Shown here piece by piece: positions 8,456 to 16,649 of a stretch of DNA of 64,000 nt. This DNA comes from JANWYU01 sp964655485 (GTDB taxonomy: Bacteria; Bdellovibrionota; Bdellovibrionia; Bdellovibrionales; Bdellovibrionaceae), in NCBI GenBank assembly GCA_964655485.1, contig CAZZMS010000090.1, forward strand, positions 1 through 64,000. The letters are read 5' to 3'. The stretch's first letter is position 1. The number at the start of each line of letters is the position of its first letter. A model generated the notes under the pieces. The model was given only the letters and a program-made list of their open reading frames with translations, was not told the origin of the DNA and searched no databases. Position numbers and translations under genes: made by a program.

Positions 8456-9184
8456 AATTGGTTGCCCCAAGGAAGCTAGTTGTGCGCGTATTTGATGAGT
8501 TCTTCCGGTAACTAGTTTGACCCAGTAACGGTTGTAGTCAGCTAAGCTTTGAGACTTTAAAACGATTAGTTCGCAGCGTTGATATCCCTCGGCATTTAAT
8601 CCTTCTAAGTTTGAAACCAGCTGTTTAGGAGCGCGAGCACTTTTAGCCATCCAGTGAATGTATCGATCTTGTTTTATCAATTGGCCTTTTTCGGTCACGG
8701 CTAGATAAATTTTTTTTGTGTCCTTGTTTTTATCCCAAAGCGCCTTCGTATGAGCACTTTTTGCAAAGCCTAAAAGCCCCGATGTTCCGACATCGAGGCG
8801 ATAGAGCGGATGTAAATCTTGATGACCAGTGAGCTTTGCTGTGTAAGCTTTGGCGTTTTCCAAGATATTATCCAAGGTTTCGTGCGTAGGGATCCCCCAG
8901 GGCTTGTAAATCCAAACCCACTCAGGCGTCTCGTAAAGGACTTCGATTTTTTTTATTTGCTCCGCAGGATACCGCCGCGGTTGCAGGTGGATGCGTAAAA
9001 TCGCCCCCGGTAGCACTGGAGCTTGGGGATTTGTGGTGCGGACGAAGTTGACGTAAATGGCTCCGATTTGAATCAAGGCAGAGGCCTTCCTTCTAGGGAT
9101 GTTCGTGTGCTGGGTGAGAATTTGAATCAATGATCCTGGGGTAGCCTCTGGATAGCGCCAATGAAGGATGCGATTTTTATACAT
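8294..9184 (-). CDS. RluA/RluD-family 23S rRNA pseudouridine synthase
   Basis: A 296-residue protein with an S4-like RNA-binding N-terminus (IPRRKASALIQIGAIYVN, about residues 30-48), the catalytic motif HPLYRLDVGTSGLLGFAK near residue 125 (the Asp is the catalytic residue), and the family motifs KIYLAV and GRTHQIRAQLA. It should convert uridines to pseudouridine in rRNA or tRNA; the exact position is not readable. It starts 6 nt after the upstream gene's stop, which suggests an operon. The C-terminus overlaps the small convergent ORF. Confidence 0.85.
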   Translation of the reverse strand: MYKNRILHWRYPEATPGSLIQILTQHTNIPRRKASALIQIGAIYVNFVRTTNPQAPVLPGAILRIHLQPRRYPAEQIKKIEVLYETPEWVWIYKPWGIPTHETLDNILENAKAYTAKLTGHQDLHPLYRLDVGTSGLLGFAKSAHTKALWDKNKDTKKIYLAVTEKGQLIKQDRYIHWMAKSARAPKQLVSNLEGLNAEGYQRCELIVLKSQSLADYNRYWVKLVTGRTHQIRAQLASLGQPILGDQMYGSTHSFVPGASVENWALWCYQVRLSRTQVFRLPHRFIEGGSLRSMLD

Positions 9185-9189
9185 GGCGA

Positions 9190-10023
9190 TTATTGAGAAA
9201 TACCTAAGGACTGCGGACGAAATCTTTGACTTTTGAACTGCTGTGGGGATTCGGTATGCTCATCTTCGTCAGCTAAGTTGGAAGTGTCCTTGAAAGAAAA
9301 GTTTGAAAAAAAAGCTTTCAGGGACAAGCCTGTATCTGGCGGTTGTTGAGCGGGTGAGCGGTCTTTGGGGGTTGTGTAAAAAGTGTTTTGCGGTGACCAT
9401 GTTCGTTCATCCTTAAGATTGAGACTCCAAGAGGAGATGGATCCTTTTGCGTCCCTGGCTTGTAATACCACATGAGCGGCTTGGTTATTCCAGTTTGTGT
9501 TTTTATGCTTGATCTGGCTTGTAAGAGGTGCTGATACAATCCATGAGTGGGATGTTGATTCCGACCGTCCTTCAACCGTAATGGGGTTTTGACCTCTGAT
9601 GATTTCGTAACCTTTGGGTAAGAAGAGCTTAAGATTGGTGTTACCATCATAAACAGAGAAGTACTCTATGTGGGGAATGATTTCCCACGTATGAGAGTCC
9701 AAAGCTCGTGCTTCCATATAGACTTGATGAGCTTGCCCGATTTTGCGCGACATGAAAGCAATTTTTTTTTCAAAGGCTAACGAACTCATCCCATGAATGG
9801 GTTTAGATTGTCCTTCGGCACTGATCTTTGGAGTGGGGGATAAACTCAAGGGACTTACGGGAGACCATATTGTAGTCCAAGCAAGAATCGTGGCTAGAGT
9901 CGTAAGTATGGCTAGAGTGAGTCTACGTTTTTTAAGTTTCAATAAGTAACAATGTAGTGAAGAAGGGTATTTGGTCACATCTTTTTTTTGAAGGCGAGTG
10001 GACGTTTTTAATAATTTTGCCAT
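9190..10023 (-). CDS. Membrane-anchored protein of unknown function
   Basis: A 277-residue protein with a basic N-terminus and one hydrophobic segment at about residues 34-55 (RRLTLAILTTLATILAWT), consistent with an inner-membrane anchor and a periplasmic body. The body is rich in Ser, Thr and Lys and may be beta-rich. The C-terminus is polar and probably disordered. It lies between the large metalloprotease-like lipoprotein gene (18 nt upstream) and the pseudouridine synthase gene. No family is recognised. Confidence 0.6.
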   Translation of the reverse strand: MAKLLKTSTRLQKKDVTKYPSSLHCYLLKLKKRRLTLAILTTLATILAWTTIWSPVSPLSLSPTPKISAEGQSKPIHGMSSLAFEKKIAFMSRKIGQAHQVYMEARALDSHTWEIIPHIEYFSVYDGNTNLKLFLPKGYEIIRGQNPITVEGRSESTSHSWIVSAPLTSQIKHKNTNWNNQAAHVVLQARDAKGSISSWSLNLKDERTWSPQNTFYTTPKDRSPAQQPPDTGLSLKAFFSNFSFKDTSNLADEDEHTESPQQFKSQRFRPQSLGISQ

Positions 10024-10041
10024 TTTTCATTCCCCAAATTT

Positions 10042-11934
10042 TTAATAGTTCGCTTGTATGTCATTTTTCGGGCACAGATAGTTGGTGTTAAGGCGCAGCC
10101 GGTAACGAGTAGTAGCCCGAACGCAGCCGCCTTGATCGACTTTGACATTGATAAAATATACTCCGCGGGGCAAACCCGAGAGATCTACGGATTCTCGCCC
10201 CTGCCCTGATTGCTCGGGGTAAAAGCGTTCTGATGCGCGAACAATATAGTCTTTATCGAGATGAATAAAATCCGAGCGATAAATGTAGAGGTCTAGATCG
10301 TAGGGTGTACCTCCGCTTTCTGCTTCATATTCAAGAATTAAAGTGCGGTTACCTCCATTGTGGTAAAACACATGGAAGTCGTTACTATTAAACATATCCG
10401 ACCAAGCGATCTCACCGACTTGTCCACAATGGATGGCTGCGTTTGATTCATTTCGATCAGCCTTGGGTCCACCTGAGATCAATCGCCAGTAACCTCCTGT
10501 GCCGACTCCAAGATCTGGATGATCAGAGCAAGCAGTCGTTTTTTCCTCAAGGGGGTGAGCCCAATGGTAAAGGTTGGATGATTGTTTTTCGTAAGCAAAG
10601 GGTTTGTCGTTATTATAAAATCCGCTAGGAAGACTTTGGGAGGCCAAGTAGCGATTGACATGGTGAATGCTCCGCCCAATGAATTGCGGATTGGTCAGTT
10701 GCTGCATCGCACTCCAAACCAGAGAAAAGCCAATGTCAATCTGTTGATAAGAGCTTGTTCCTCCAACCCGAGTAATACTAAACAGGTATCGTGCAATCGC
10801 CATTTCGCGAAAGCTTCCTTCTCCAGGGGCTTGCGGCTGATCGGTTTCACTGGGACTATCGCGTTCCAGGGGATAATTGATACTCGTACTGGAGCTGTTA
10901 CAACCCAGTGATATTCGATCAATATAGTTTGGTCGGTTGAGAACCGCTCCTTGAAAAAAATTAGCCCAGCCTTCGCTCCACGCGAGACGAGGATCAATAA
11001 TTTGGTTTCCATTGTGCGAGCCCCCGGGGGAATCACTACGTCCCACGGCGTGTTCGATAAAATGCGCATATTCGTGAAGAATCACGGAGTTATCAAAATG
11101 ATCTGTGTCAACTCCACAGATATTGCCATTTAATCCACCGAGAATATAAAGACCTTGCGGCAAAGATTTACCCGGAGAAAAAAAACTGATTGGCCCATTG
11201 GATCCGAAGTATTGTGCCGGAGTAAATCCTTTTTTCCAATAAATGGAGGCTTTGGGTAACTTGTTGATTCTTCGGTCTGCCAAAAATTGATGAGTGATAA
11301 AAACGTTGTACAAGAGATTAAAAGGAGCAGCGGTCACGGCATCATCATTAAAAAGTGCAATGATCTCTAGCGGAGTGGCGGAGGATCCAACTTGGGTAGC
11401 GTTGGCAGGAACGCTCAGATTGTGGATGATTCTATAGAATTTTTTTTCAAACGGATCATTCAACACACTGACTTCATAAGTCGTACTTTTGGCCCGCGAG
11501 TGGATGGATATGAATACGCTTCGGTCAGCAGCTTCTTGGGGTAGGGAAAATACTGCCTCTCCGCTAAAGTTTGTTTGCCCACGTTGTATGATCTGGCCCA
11601 AGGAGTCGTAGACCCAAAACTCAGCTTCGGGTATGGGTAAAGGCTGAGTGGTTCCACTTCCCCAATCCACTGGCCTTTCAAATTGAGCGCGGAAGTAAAT
11701 GTTTGTGATGGGACCCGAATACACTATGGGCGAGGTATTAACCTCAATTTCAGAACCCTCGGGTGGTAAGTTTGAGGATCTAATGACCTCTTCCTTCACG
11801 GGAGCGCAGGAGGAGATAAAACCTAAGATGAATACACCCACCAGTTTGGTGATTCGTTGAGTGGCCTTCTTCAAAAAAAATGAAGTCCTATGAGAGCTGA
11901 ATTTCCTCAAGGGACAAGTCCACTTATTCCCCAT
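10042..11934 (-). CDS. Large zinc-metalloprotease-like lipoprotein with a PPC-like C-terminal domain
   Basis: A 630-residue lipoprotein with Cys near 43 after LGFISS; the stretch before the hydrophobic segment is long, so translation may begin at an internal TTG. HEYAH at about 287-291 is an HExxH zinc site, and SEGWANFF about 30 residues later offers the third-ligand Glu. The N-terminal part after the lipid site looks like a beta-sandwich. The end (ILEYEAESGG, YDLDLYIYRS, LPRGVYFINVKV) resembles the pre-peptidase C-terminal domain found on secreted proteases. It is probably a surface or periplasmic peptidase; activity is inferred. Confidence 0.7.
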   Translation of the reverse strand: MGNKWTCPLRKFSSHRTSFFLKKATQRITKLVGVFILGFISSCAPVKEEVIRSSNLPPEGSEIEVNTSPIVYSGPITNIYFRAQFERPVDWGSGTTQPLPIPEAEFWVYDSLGQIIQRGQTNFSGEAVFSLPQEAADRSVFISIHSRAKSTTYEVSVLNDPFEKKFYRIIHNLSVPANATQVGSSATPLEIIALFNDDAVTAAPFNLLYNVFITHQFLADRRINKLPKASIYWKKGFTPAQYFGSNGPISFFSPGKSLPQGLYILGGLNGNICGVDTDHFDNSVILHEYAHFIEHAVGRSDSPGGSHNGNQIIDPRLAWSEGWANFFQGAVLNRPNYIDRISLGCNSSSTSINYPLERDSPSETDQPQAPGEGSFREMAIARYLFSITRVGGTSSYQQIDIGFSLVWSAMQQLTNPQFIGRSIHHVNRYLASQSLPSGFYNNDKPFAYEKQSSNLYHWAHPLEEKTTACSDHPDLGVGTGGYWRLISGGPKADRNESNAAIHCGQVGEIAWSDMFNSNDFHVFYHNGGNRTLILEYEAESGGTPYDLDLYIYRSDFIHLDKDYIVRASERFYPEQSGQGRESVDLSGLPRGVYFINVKVDQGGCVRATTRYRLRLNTNYLCPKNDIQANY

Positions 11935-12044
11935 AACTCGCCTATCGGCGGGGGGATAAAAGTCTAAAGACTCTGGTCTAGGTTTTTCTCAAAATAGGAC
12001 GCTTTTACTTTTCAAAGGCTTTTACTCTGGGCGATAATGAGAGA

Positions 12045-12908
12045 GTGTTACAGGCCCGTCATTTGATGAGTTGTCAGTGTATCTTTTTGGATCACCAGAC
12101 TAAGGTGTCGGAGATCGACTTTAACATGGCGAGCCGTGAGGACGTACTTTGCCTTGTCGGTAACCCGAAGCGCGTACATGGGATTTTGACGCCGGAAGCA
12201 TTACTAAAGATTTTTATTAAGTACCAAAAGCAAGTTTTCCATCGCCTCTCAGAAAAAAAGGAAAATATCTTGCACTGGCTGAGTGACTTACCGAAGCCGC
12301 ATTTTGTGCAAGAAGCTGAAGACTTTAACTCTGTGCTTAAGAAAATGCTGGCGAGCTCCCAAGCTTATCTCCTCGTGTTGGGGCAAGCCGAGGATGTTAT
12401 TGGCTTTATACGTCATCGAGACTTGTTACCTTATTTTTCTTCCAAAGCGTCTATGGGACTGGTTCATCAAGGGAAGGAATCATCATTGGAGAAAGAAAAA
12501 GTGCGGGCAGTCGCAAGCACATTAGAAAATGATGTGTACTATTTCGAAAGCTTCTTTACCAAAGCCCCCTTCATGATGCACTCAGTGAATCGCGATGGAA
12601 TTATTCAACTGGCTAATGAGATGCTACATCATGTTTTGGGATACTATTATCCAGAGCTTTTGGGTCGCTCGATTGAGGAACTGTACACCAAAGAAAACTT
12701 TTTACAGGCTAAGCGTTCTATTCAAAGTATCATTGATGGCCAGTTCCAACCTGTGGTTAGTTCGCGGATGAAGCGTAAAGATGGTAAAACCATAGATGTT
12801 GAGATTACCTCTCGTGCATTGCTTAATAGCAGTGGTCAATCGGTAGGAACTTTGACAATCTCTCGCCCTGCTGACTTAAAATTGCTCATGGACTTTTACC
12901 AAGCCTAG
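12045..12908 (+). CDS. CBS-like plus PAS domain signalling protein
   Basis: A 287-residue soluble protein, taken from the GTG at 12045 (an ATG is available at 12066; neither has a strong ribosome site). Residues 1-135 resemble a pair of CBS motifs (a start like RHLMSCQCIFLDHQTKVSEI and a GFIRHRDLL second half). Residues 165-280 are a PAS domain (FTKAPFMMHSVNRDG, GYYYPELLGRSIEELYTKEN, RKDGKTIDVEITSRAL). There is no kinase, GGDEF or methyl-accepting output domain, so it probably acts by binding a partner. CTCTGGTCTAGG lies 63 nt upstream. The next gene is a chemoreceptor. Confidence 0.65.
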   Translation: MLQARHLMSCQCIFLDHQTKVSEIDFNMASREDVLCLVGNPKRVHGILTPEALLKIFIKYQKQVFHRLSEKKENILHWLSDLPKPHFVQEAEDFNSVLKKMLASSQAYLLVLGQAEDVIGFIRHRDLLPYFSSKASMGLVHQGKESSLEKEKVRAVASTLENDVYYFESFFTKAPFMMHSVNRDGIIQLANEMLHHVLGYYYPELLGRSIEELYTKENFLQAKRSIQSIIDGQFQPVVSSRMKRKDGKTIDVEITSRALLNSSGQSVGTLTISRPADLKLLMDFYQA

Positions 12909-13284
12909 TCGTTCATTATTGTTTTAGGTCCTTCAAAAAAAAATGACGGTGGATTGCTATATGATCCACTTCATGGCAAATACAATCGATACATTGTCCG
13001 TTAAGTAGGTTAACTTCCTCGATTTGGTATTGGTTGTTTGCTAAATAGAAATCTGAATCCGCATTAATTGATTTCGACTGTCACTGGCATGATGCGGTCA
13101 TGTTTTTTTGATATCTAAAGTTTATTACAAAATGTTTTTTGCTAATCATGGTAACAATAGTTACTTTTTGTCTCGTTTGCTGGACGCTCTCAAAAAGCTC
13201 TTTGAAAATGAGTTTATCGTGTTAAAAAGTTAGGTAGCAGTTATGTAAGGTTGCAGTAGTTGCGATGGTTCTCAAGGAGGAGAA
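12909..13284. other. 376-base intergenic region before the chemoreceptor gene
   Basis: The stretch is AT-rich. It contains a small hairpin (GTGGAT at 12949-12954 with ATCCAC at 12964-12969) and one GGTAAC copy at about 13149. I see no convincing ORF. A TAAAGTTT box near 13117 recalls the sigma-28 minus-35 element, but no matching GCCGATAA lies at the right spacing. A strong ribosome site, AAGGAGGAG, lies just before the ATG at 13285. Confidence 0.4.
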
Positions 13285-14802
13285 ATGACACTACAAAAAA
13301 AAATCGTAATTATTGGATTATCTGCCTGCGTGTTGGGCGTCCTAGTGGCCTTAGGATTGTCTTACCATGCGCTTCGCTCTCAAGTGATTCATGAAAAGCG
13401 AAACTTTACAGAAGGATTGCTTAATCAATTTGAGGCTGTAAGGGAATTTGTGGCCTCGCAAGGGGGATTTAGGGAGTATGCGGAAAATTTGGTGCAAAAA
13501 TATCCGGATGGAAAGTTACCGGATAAGGAGAAGCAATCTCTCATGCGACGGGTTCCTATCGTGGCAGCTATGGAAACGGCTAAGAAAAAAGCTCAACAAA
13601 GTAGCTACGAGTTTCGTGTGTTTTCTGATCATCCGAGACGTAAAGAAAATCAAGCCACACCTTATGAGCTAGAGATTTTAAAACGCTTTCGTGAAGATCC
13701 TAAGCTAGAACAGTTAGAAGAGGAAATTGAGGGTCAATTTGTGTTATATCGGCCGGTCCGTCTTAGCGAGACTCAAGGTTGTCTCATTTGTCACGGTGAT
13801 CCAGCGACAAGTCCATGGAAGAATGGTAAAGACATTTTAGGTTACCCCATGGAAGATCGAAAAGATGGTTACTTGCATGGCGTATTTGTGGTTAAGGCCG
13901 GTTATGAGCAAGCTCTGACTCGTGCCAAGCAGACCATGAGTTGGACGGTTTTGTGGGTGTCATTGATCGTTTTAGCCATTATGGCTTTCTTAGTGGTAAC
14001 TGTGCGGAATAATTTTCTGCAATTAGAAAAGCAAAGTGAAAAGGTCTTCACGGTTATTGATGATATGAAGCGAGTCATTGCTCAGGTGCGCGACTCTAGT
14101 CACAGTTTATCTCAGAGCTCGACGGAAGCTGCGGCAAGCATTGAGGAGACGACGGCAAGCACTGAAGAGATTAATTCCATGATCCGACTTAATAGTGAAC
14201 ATGCAGGAGAGAGTGAAAAAGTCTCCTCTCAGTCAGCACAACAGGCAGAGGTTGGTCATCAAAGAATTGAAGAATTAGTTTTAGCTGTGGATGAGATTCG
14301 GGGCAAAAGTGATAAAATTAAGGCGATAATATCAGTGATTGATGATATTGCTTTTCAGACAAATCTTTTAGCTCTTAATGCGGCTGTGGAGGCAGCACGC
14401 GCGGGTGAGCAGGGTAAAGGCTTTGCAGTTGTTGCAGAAGCAGTAAGAAACTTGGCGCAAAAAAGTGCAGAATCAGCGAAGGAAATCAGTCAATTGATTC
14501 TTGAGTCTGGTCAGTCAGTAGAGCAAGGAGTAGAAAAAGCACGAGCCGTGCAAGCTGCAATTGAGGAGTTAAGGGAATCCATTAAAAAAGTTTCTACCTT
14601 AAACTCAGAAATTGCCGCTTCATCCAAGGAACAGAGTCGCGGTGTTGAGGGCATTAATCAAGCGATTCAAGAGCTAGATAAAGCGACTCAGCAAAACGCA
14701 GCGGCCAGTATGCAGTTAGCATCGATCACGGAAGAGATTGAGCGACAAAGCCAGCAGCTCCAAGACTCGATGGAACGTCTGTTAAAAGTTTTGCATGGTT
14801 AG
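13285..14802 (+). CDS. Methyl-accepting chemotaxis protein with a CxxCH-containing periplasmic sensor domain
   Basis: A 505-residue chemoreceptor. TM1 is at residues 6-28 and TM2 at about 220-242, with a periplasmic region of about 190 residues between them. That region holds CLICH (Cys166, Cys169, His170) within a DUF3365/Tll0287-like context (QFVLYRPVRL, YLHGVFVV), so it may bind c-type heme and sense redox state or gas. The cytoplasmic part ends with the invariant CheA/CheW tip IDDIAFQTNLLALNAAVEAA. A classical HAMP domain is not obvious after TM2. The ribosome site is AAGGAGGAG. Its stop overlaps the convergent ABC gene by 4 nt. Confidence 0.88.
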   Translation: MTLQKKIVIIGLSACVLGVLVALGLSYHALRSQVIHEKRNFTEGLLNQFEAVREFVASQGGFREYAENLVQKYPDGKLPDKEKQSLMRRVPIVAAMETAKKKAQQSSYEFRVFSDHPRRKENQATPYELEILKRFREDPKLEQLEEEIEGQFVLYRPVRLSETQGCLICHGDPATSPWKNGKDILGYPMEDRKDGYLHGVFVVKAGYEQALTRAKQTMSWTVLWVSLIVLAIMAFLVVTVRNNFLQLEKQSEKVFTVIDDMKRVIAQVRDSSHSLSQSSTEAAASIEETTASTEEINSMIRLNSEHAGESEKVSSQSAQQAEVGHQRIEELVLAVDEIRGKSDKIKAIISVIDDIAFQTNLLALNAAVEAARAGEQGKGFAVVAEAVRNLAQKSAESAKEISQLILESGQSVEQGVEKARAVQAAIEELRESIKKVSTLNSEIAASSKEQSRGVEGINQAIQELDKATQQNAAASMQLASITEEIERQSQQLQDSMERLLKVLHG

Positions 14803-16649
14803 TGGTTTATGGATTGATTTTTAAACTGCGGTAACACCTGTTCAGGTTTGCCCCAGTCGCGAATACGTCCACGCTCGAGCCAAAGAATATAGTCGCAGGA
14901 TTCTAGGGTCTGCAGTCGGTGAGCAATGATCAGGCTCAGTCGCCCTTGCATCTTACTTTCCAGGAGACGTGACCATACCCCTTCAGTTTGGGGATCCATG
15001 TTGCTAGTAGCTTCGTCAAGAAGTAAAACAGGACGTGGTGAAATCATGGTCCTTGCCAGTTGAATTAACTGTCGCTCTCCCACCGAGAGATTCGAGCCCT
15101 TTTCATAAATCATCAAGTGGGGTTGGCGCAACCAGGGTTCGTAAGCAAGCTCAGATAAGAGTTGGATGTAATCACTCTCGGCTAGGCGTCCGTCAGGATC
15201 GATATTGTCGCGCAAAGAGCCTTGCAGAATCAGTGGATCTTGCGGAATGAACGCTAGCTGTTGTCTTAGCGCTTCGATACCCAGGTCCATCGAGGGTTGA
15301 GTGATAGGTAACTTAAAGGGCCCAAGTTCAATCTCGCCTTTTTCGATAGGATATAGGTGGGCAAGAATCTGAACAAATGAGCTTTTGCCGGAGCCTGTCT
15401 GGCCGACAATACCAATTTTGGCTTGCGGTAACTCGATATGAATGTCTTGCAAAATCCAAGGTCCGTCTTTTTTGTAGCGGAAATACACATGTTTCCACTG
15501 AATACTTGAAATCGGGAGGAGGTGGTTGTTGGGAATGGCTCCATTCCATGTAAAATTTTGGCTTTCTATATCTTTTTTCGAGGATGTAAAACTCGGAGAA
15601 AGCCGATGCTTCTGATGTTCTGGGGTGGGAAAGCGTGCTTCATCGGGTAACAGGGCGGCCTGCTCCAAAGGTCTCCTAAGATAGTCATCAAGTCGCATCA
15701 CCCCTACGTTAGCTTCCTCGAATTGTGCTAGCCACTCAAAAAACATTTGAATGCTGTTACTTGAAAGAGTGATAAGGCCTAAGCTTAAGCCCAAATCACC
15801 CCAAGTCGTCCAACCACGTTCAATGCCCCACCAAGAAAGAAGGGCAACTAAAATGTAAAGTAACAAGGAAAGTCCATTAAGGGCTAAAGTGAAATAGGCT
15901 AAAGTTTTTTGGGTTTTCCACTTTTGGTCCAAATAAAGCCTGTCTTCTTGAGAAAAGCGGGTGGTGAAGCTGGATTCCCTGAATAGCCAACGAATGATGC
16001 TGGATCCTTGAAGGGTTTCAGCAAAGTGCGCAATGCTTGGGGCGCGTCGCTTCGACAGCTCCTCGCGATTGTGGCGCAAATACGGGGCCCACCTGCGATA
16101 AATAGCATAGTAACCTATGGCTCCAACAATAACGGAAAGAGCATATCCCCAATGAGTCCCAACCAGAATCAGCGCAATCCAGATTAAATCAAAAACGATA
16201 CTCAAAAACTCTGCAAGCGGGCCACCAAACAATCGAAAAGCACTCCCATAGTCGCTAGAAAATCGGGTAACAATACGTCCGACTGGGGTTTGGTCGAAAA
16301 AACTCATGGGAAATCGTGAAACGCGCAGGGCGACCTCGTCGTGAATATGGCTGATCATTAAGGCGTTTAAGTGAGAAAATTGAATGCGAAAGATCCATGT
16401 ACATAATAAACCTGACGAGAGGAGTACAATTAATCCTATGAAAAACTCATGATGCCCTTTCAGCCAAAGAGCCCAGTGACTCGAGCGAGCTCCTCCCAAT
16501 AGAAAATCCACGTAGGCGGCGATCCAACTACCACTGGCCAAAACTAAGCCTCTCCCAAGAAACCCTAGTATTACCCAAGTGGCAAGGGCTACCCATTGTC
16601 CTTCTAGCGACCAGAGGAGAGTTTGGTAATGTTTAGTGTTTGATTTCAT
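14799..16649 (-). CDS. ABC exporter half-transporter, MRP NBD2-like
   Basis: A 616-residue protein: six-helix transmembrane domain to about residue 330, then a nucleotide-binding domain with Walker A GQTGSGKSS near 415, signature LSVGERQL, Walker B LLLDEATSNMD and switch IAHR. The signature LSVGERQ in place of LSGGQ and the canonical DEAT resemble the second nucleotide-binding domain of eukaryotic MRP/CFTR (ABCC) transporters. Its start overlaps the upstream half-transporter by 17 nt, so the two products are probably made together and form a heterodimer in the inner membrane. The substrate is unknown. Confidence 0.85.
   Translation of the reverse strand: MKSNTKHYQTLLWSLEGQWVALATWVILGFLGRGLVLASGSWIAAYVDFLLGGARSSHWALWLKGHHEFFIGLIVLLSSGLLCTWIFRIQFSHLNALMISHIHDEVALRVSRFPMSFFDQTPVGRIVTRFSSDYGSAFRLFGGPLAEFLSIVFDLIWIALILVGTHWGYALSVIVGAIGYYAIYRRWAPYLRHNREELSKRRAPSIAHFAETLQGSSIIRWLFRESSFTTRFSQEDRLYLDQKWKTQKTLAYFTLALNGLSLLLYILVALLSWWGIERGWTTWGDLGLSLGLITLSSNSIQMFFEWLAQFEEANVGVMRLDDYLRRPLEQAALLPDEARFPTPEHQKHRLSPSFTSSKKDIESQNFTWNGAIPNNHLLPISSIQWKHVYFRYKKDGPWILQDIHIELPQAKIGIVGQTGSGKSSFVQILAHLYPIEKGEIELGPFKLPITQPSMDLGIEALRQQLAFIPQDPLILQGSLRDNIDPDGRLAESDYIQLLSELAYEPWLRQPHLMIYEKGSNLSVGERQLIQLARTMISPRPVLLLDEATSNMDPQTEGVWSRLLESKMQGRLSLIIAHRLQTLESCDYILWLERGRIRDWGKPEQVLPQFKNQSINH

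Noticed and set aside
13110..13150. TAAAGTTT box upstream of the chemoreceptor as a sigma-28 promoter
   Set aside because: No GCCGATAA-like box lies at the required spacing; the only partial match is at about 20 nt.
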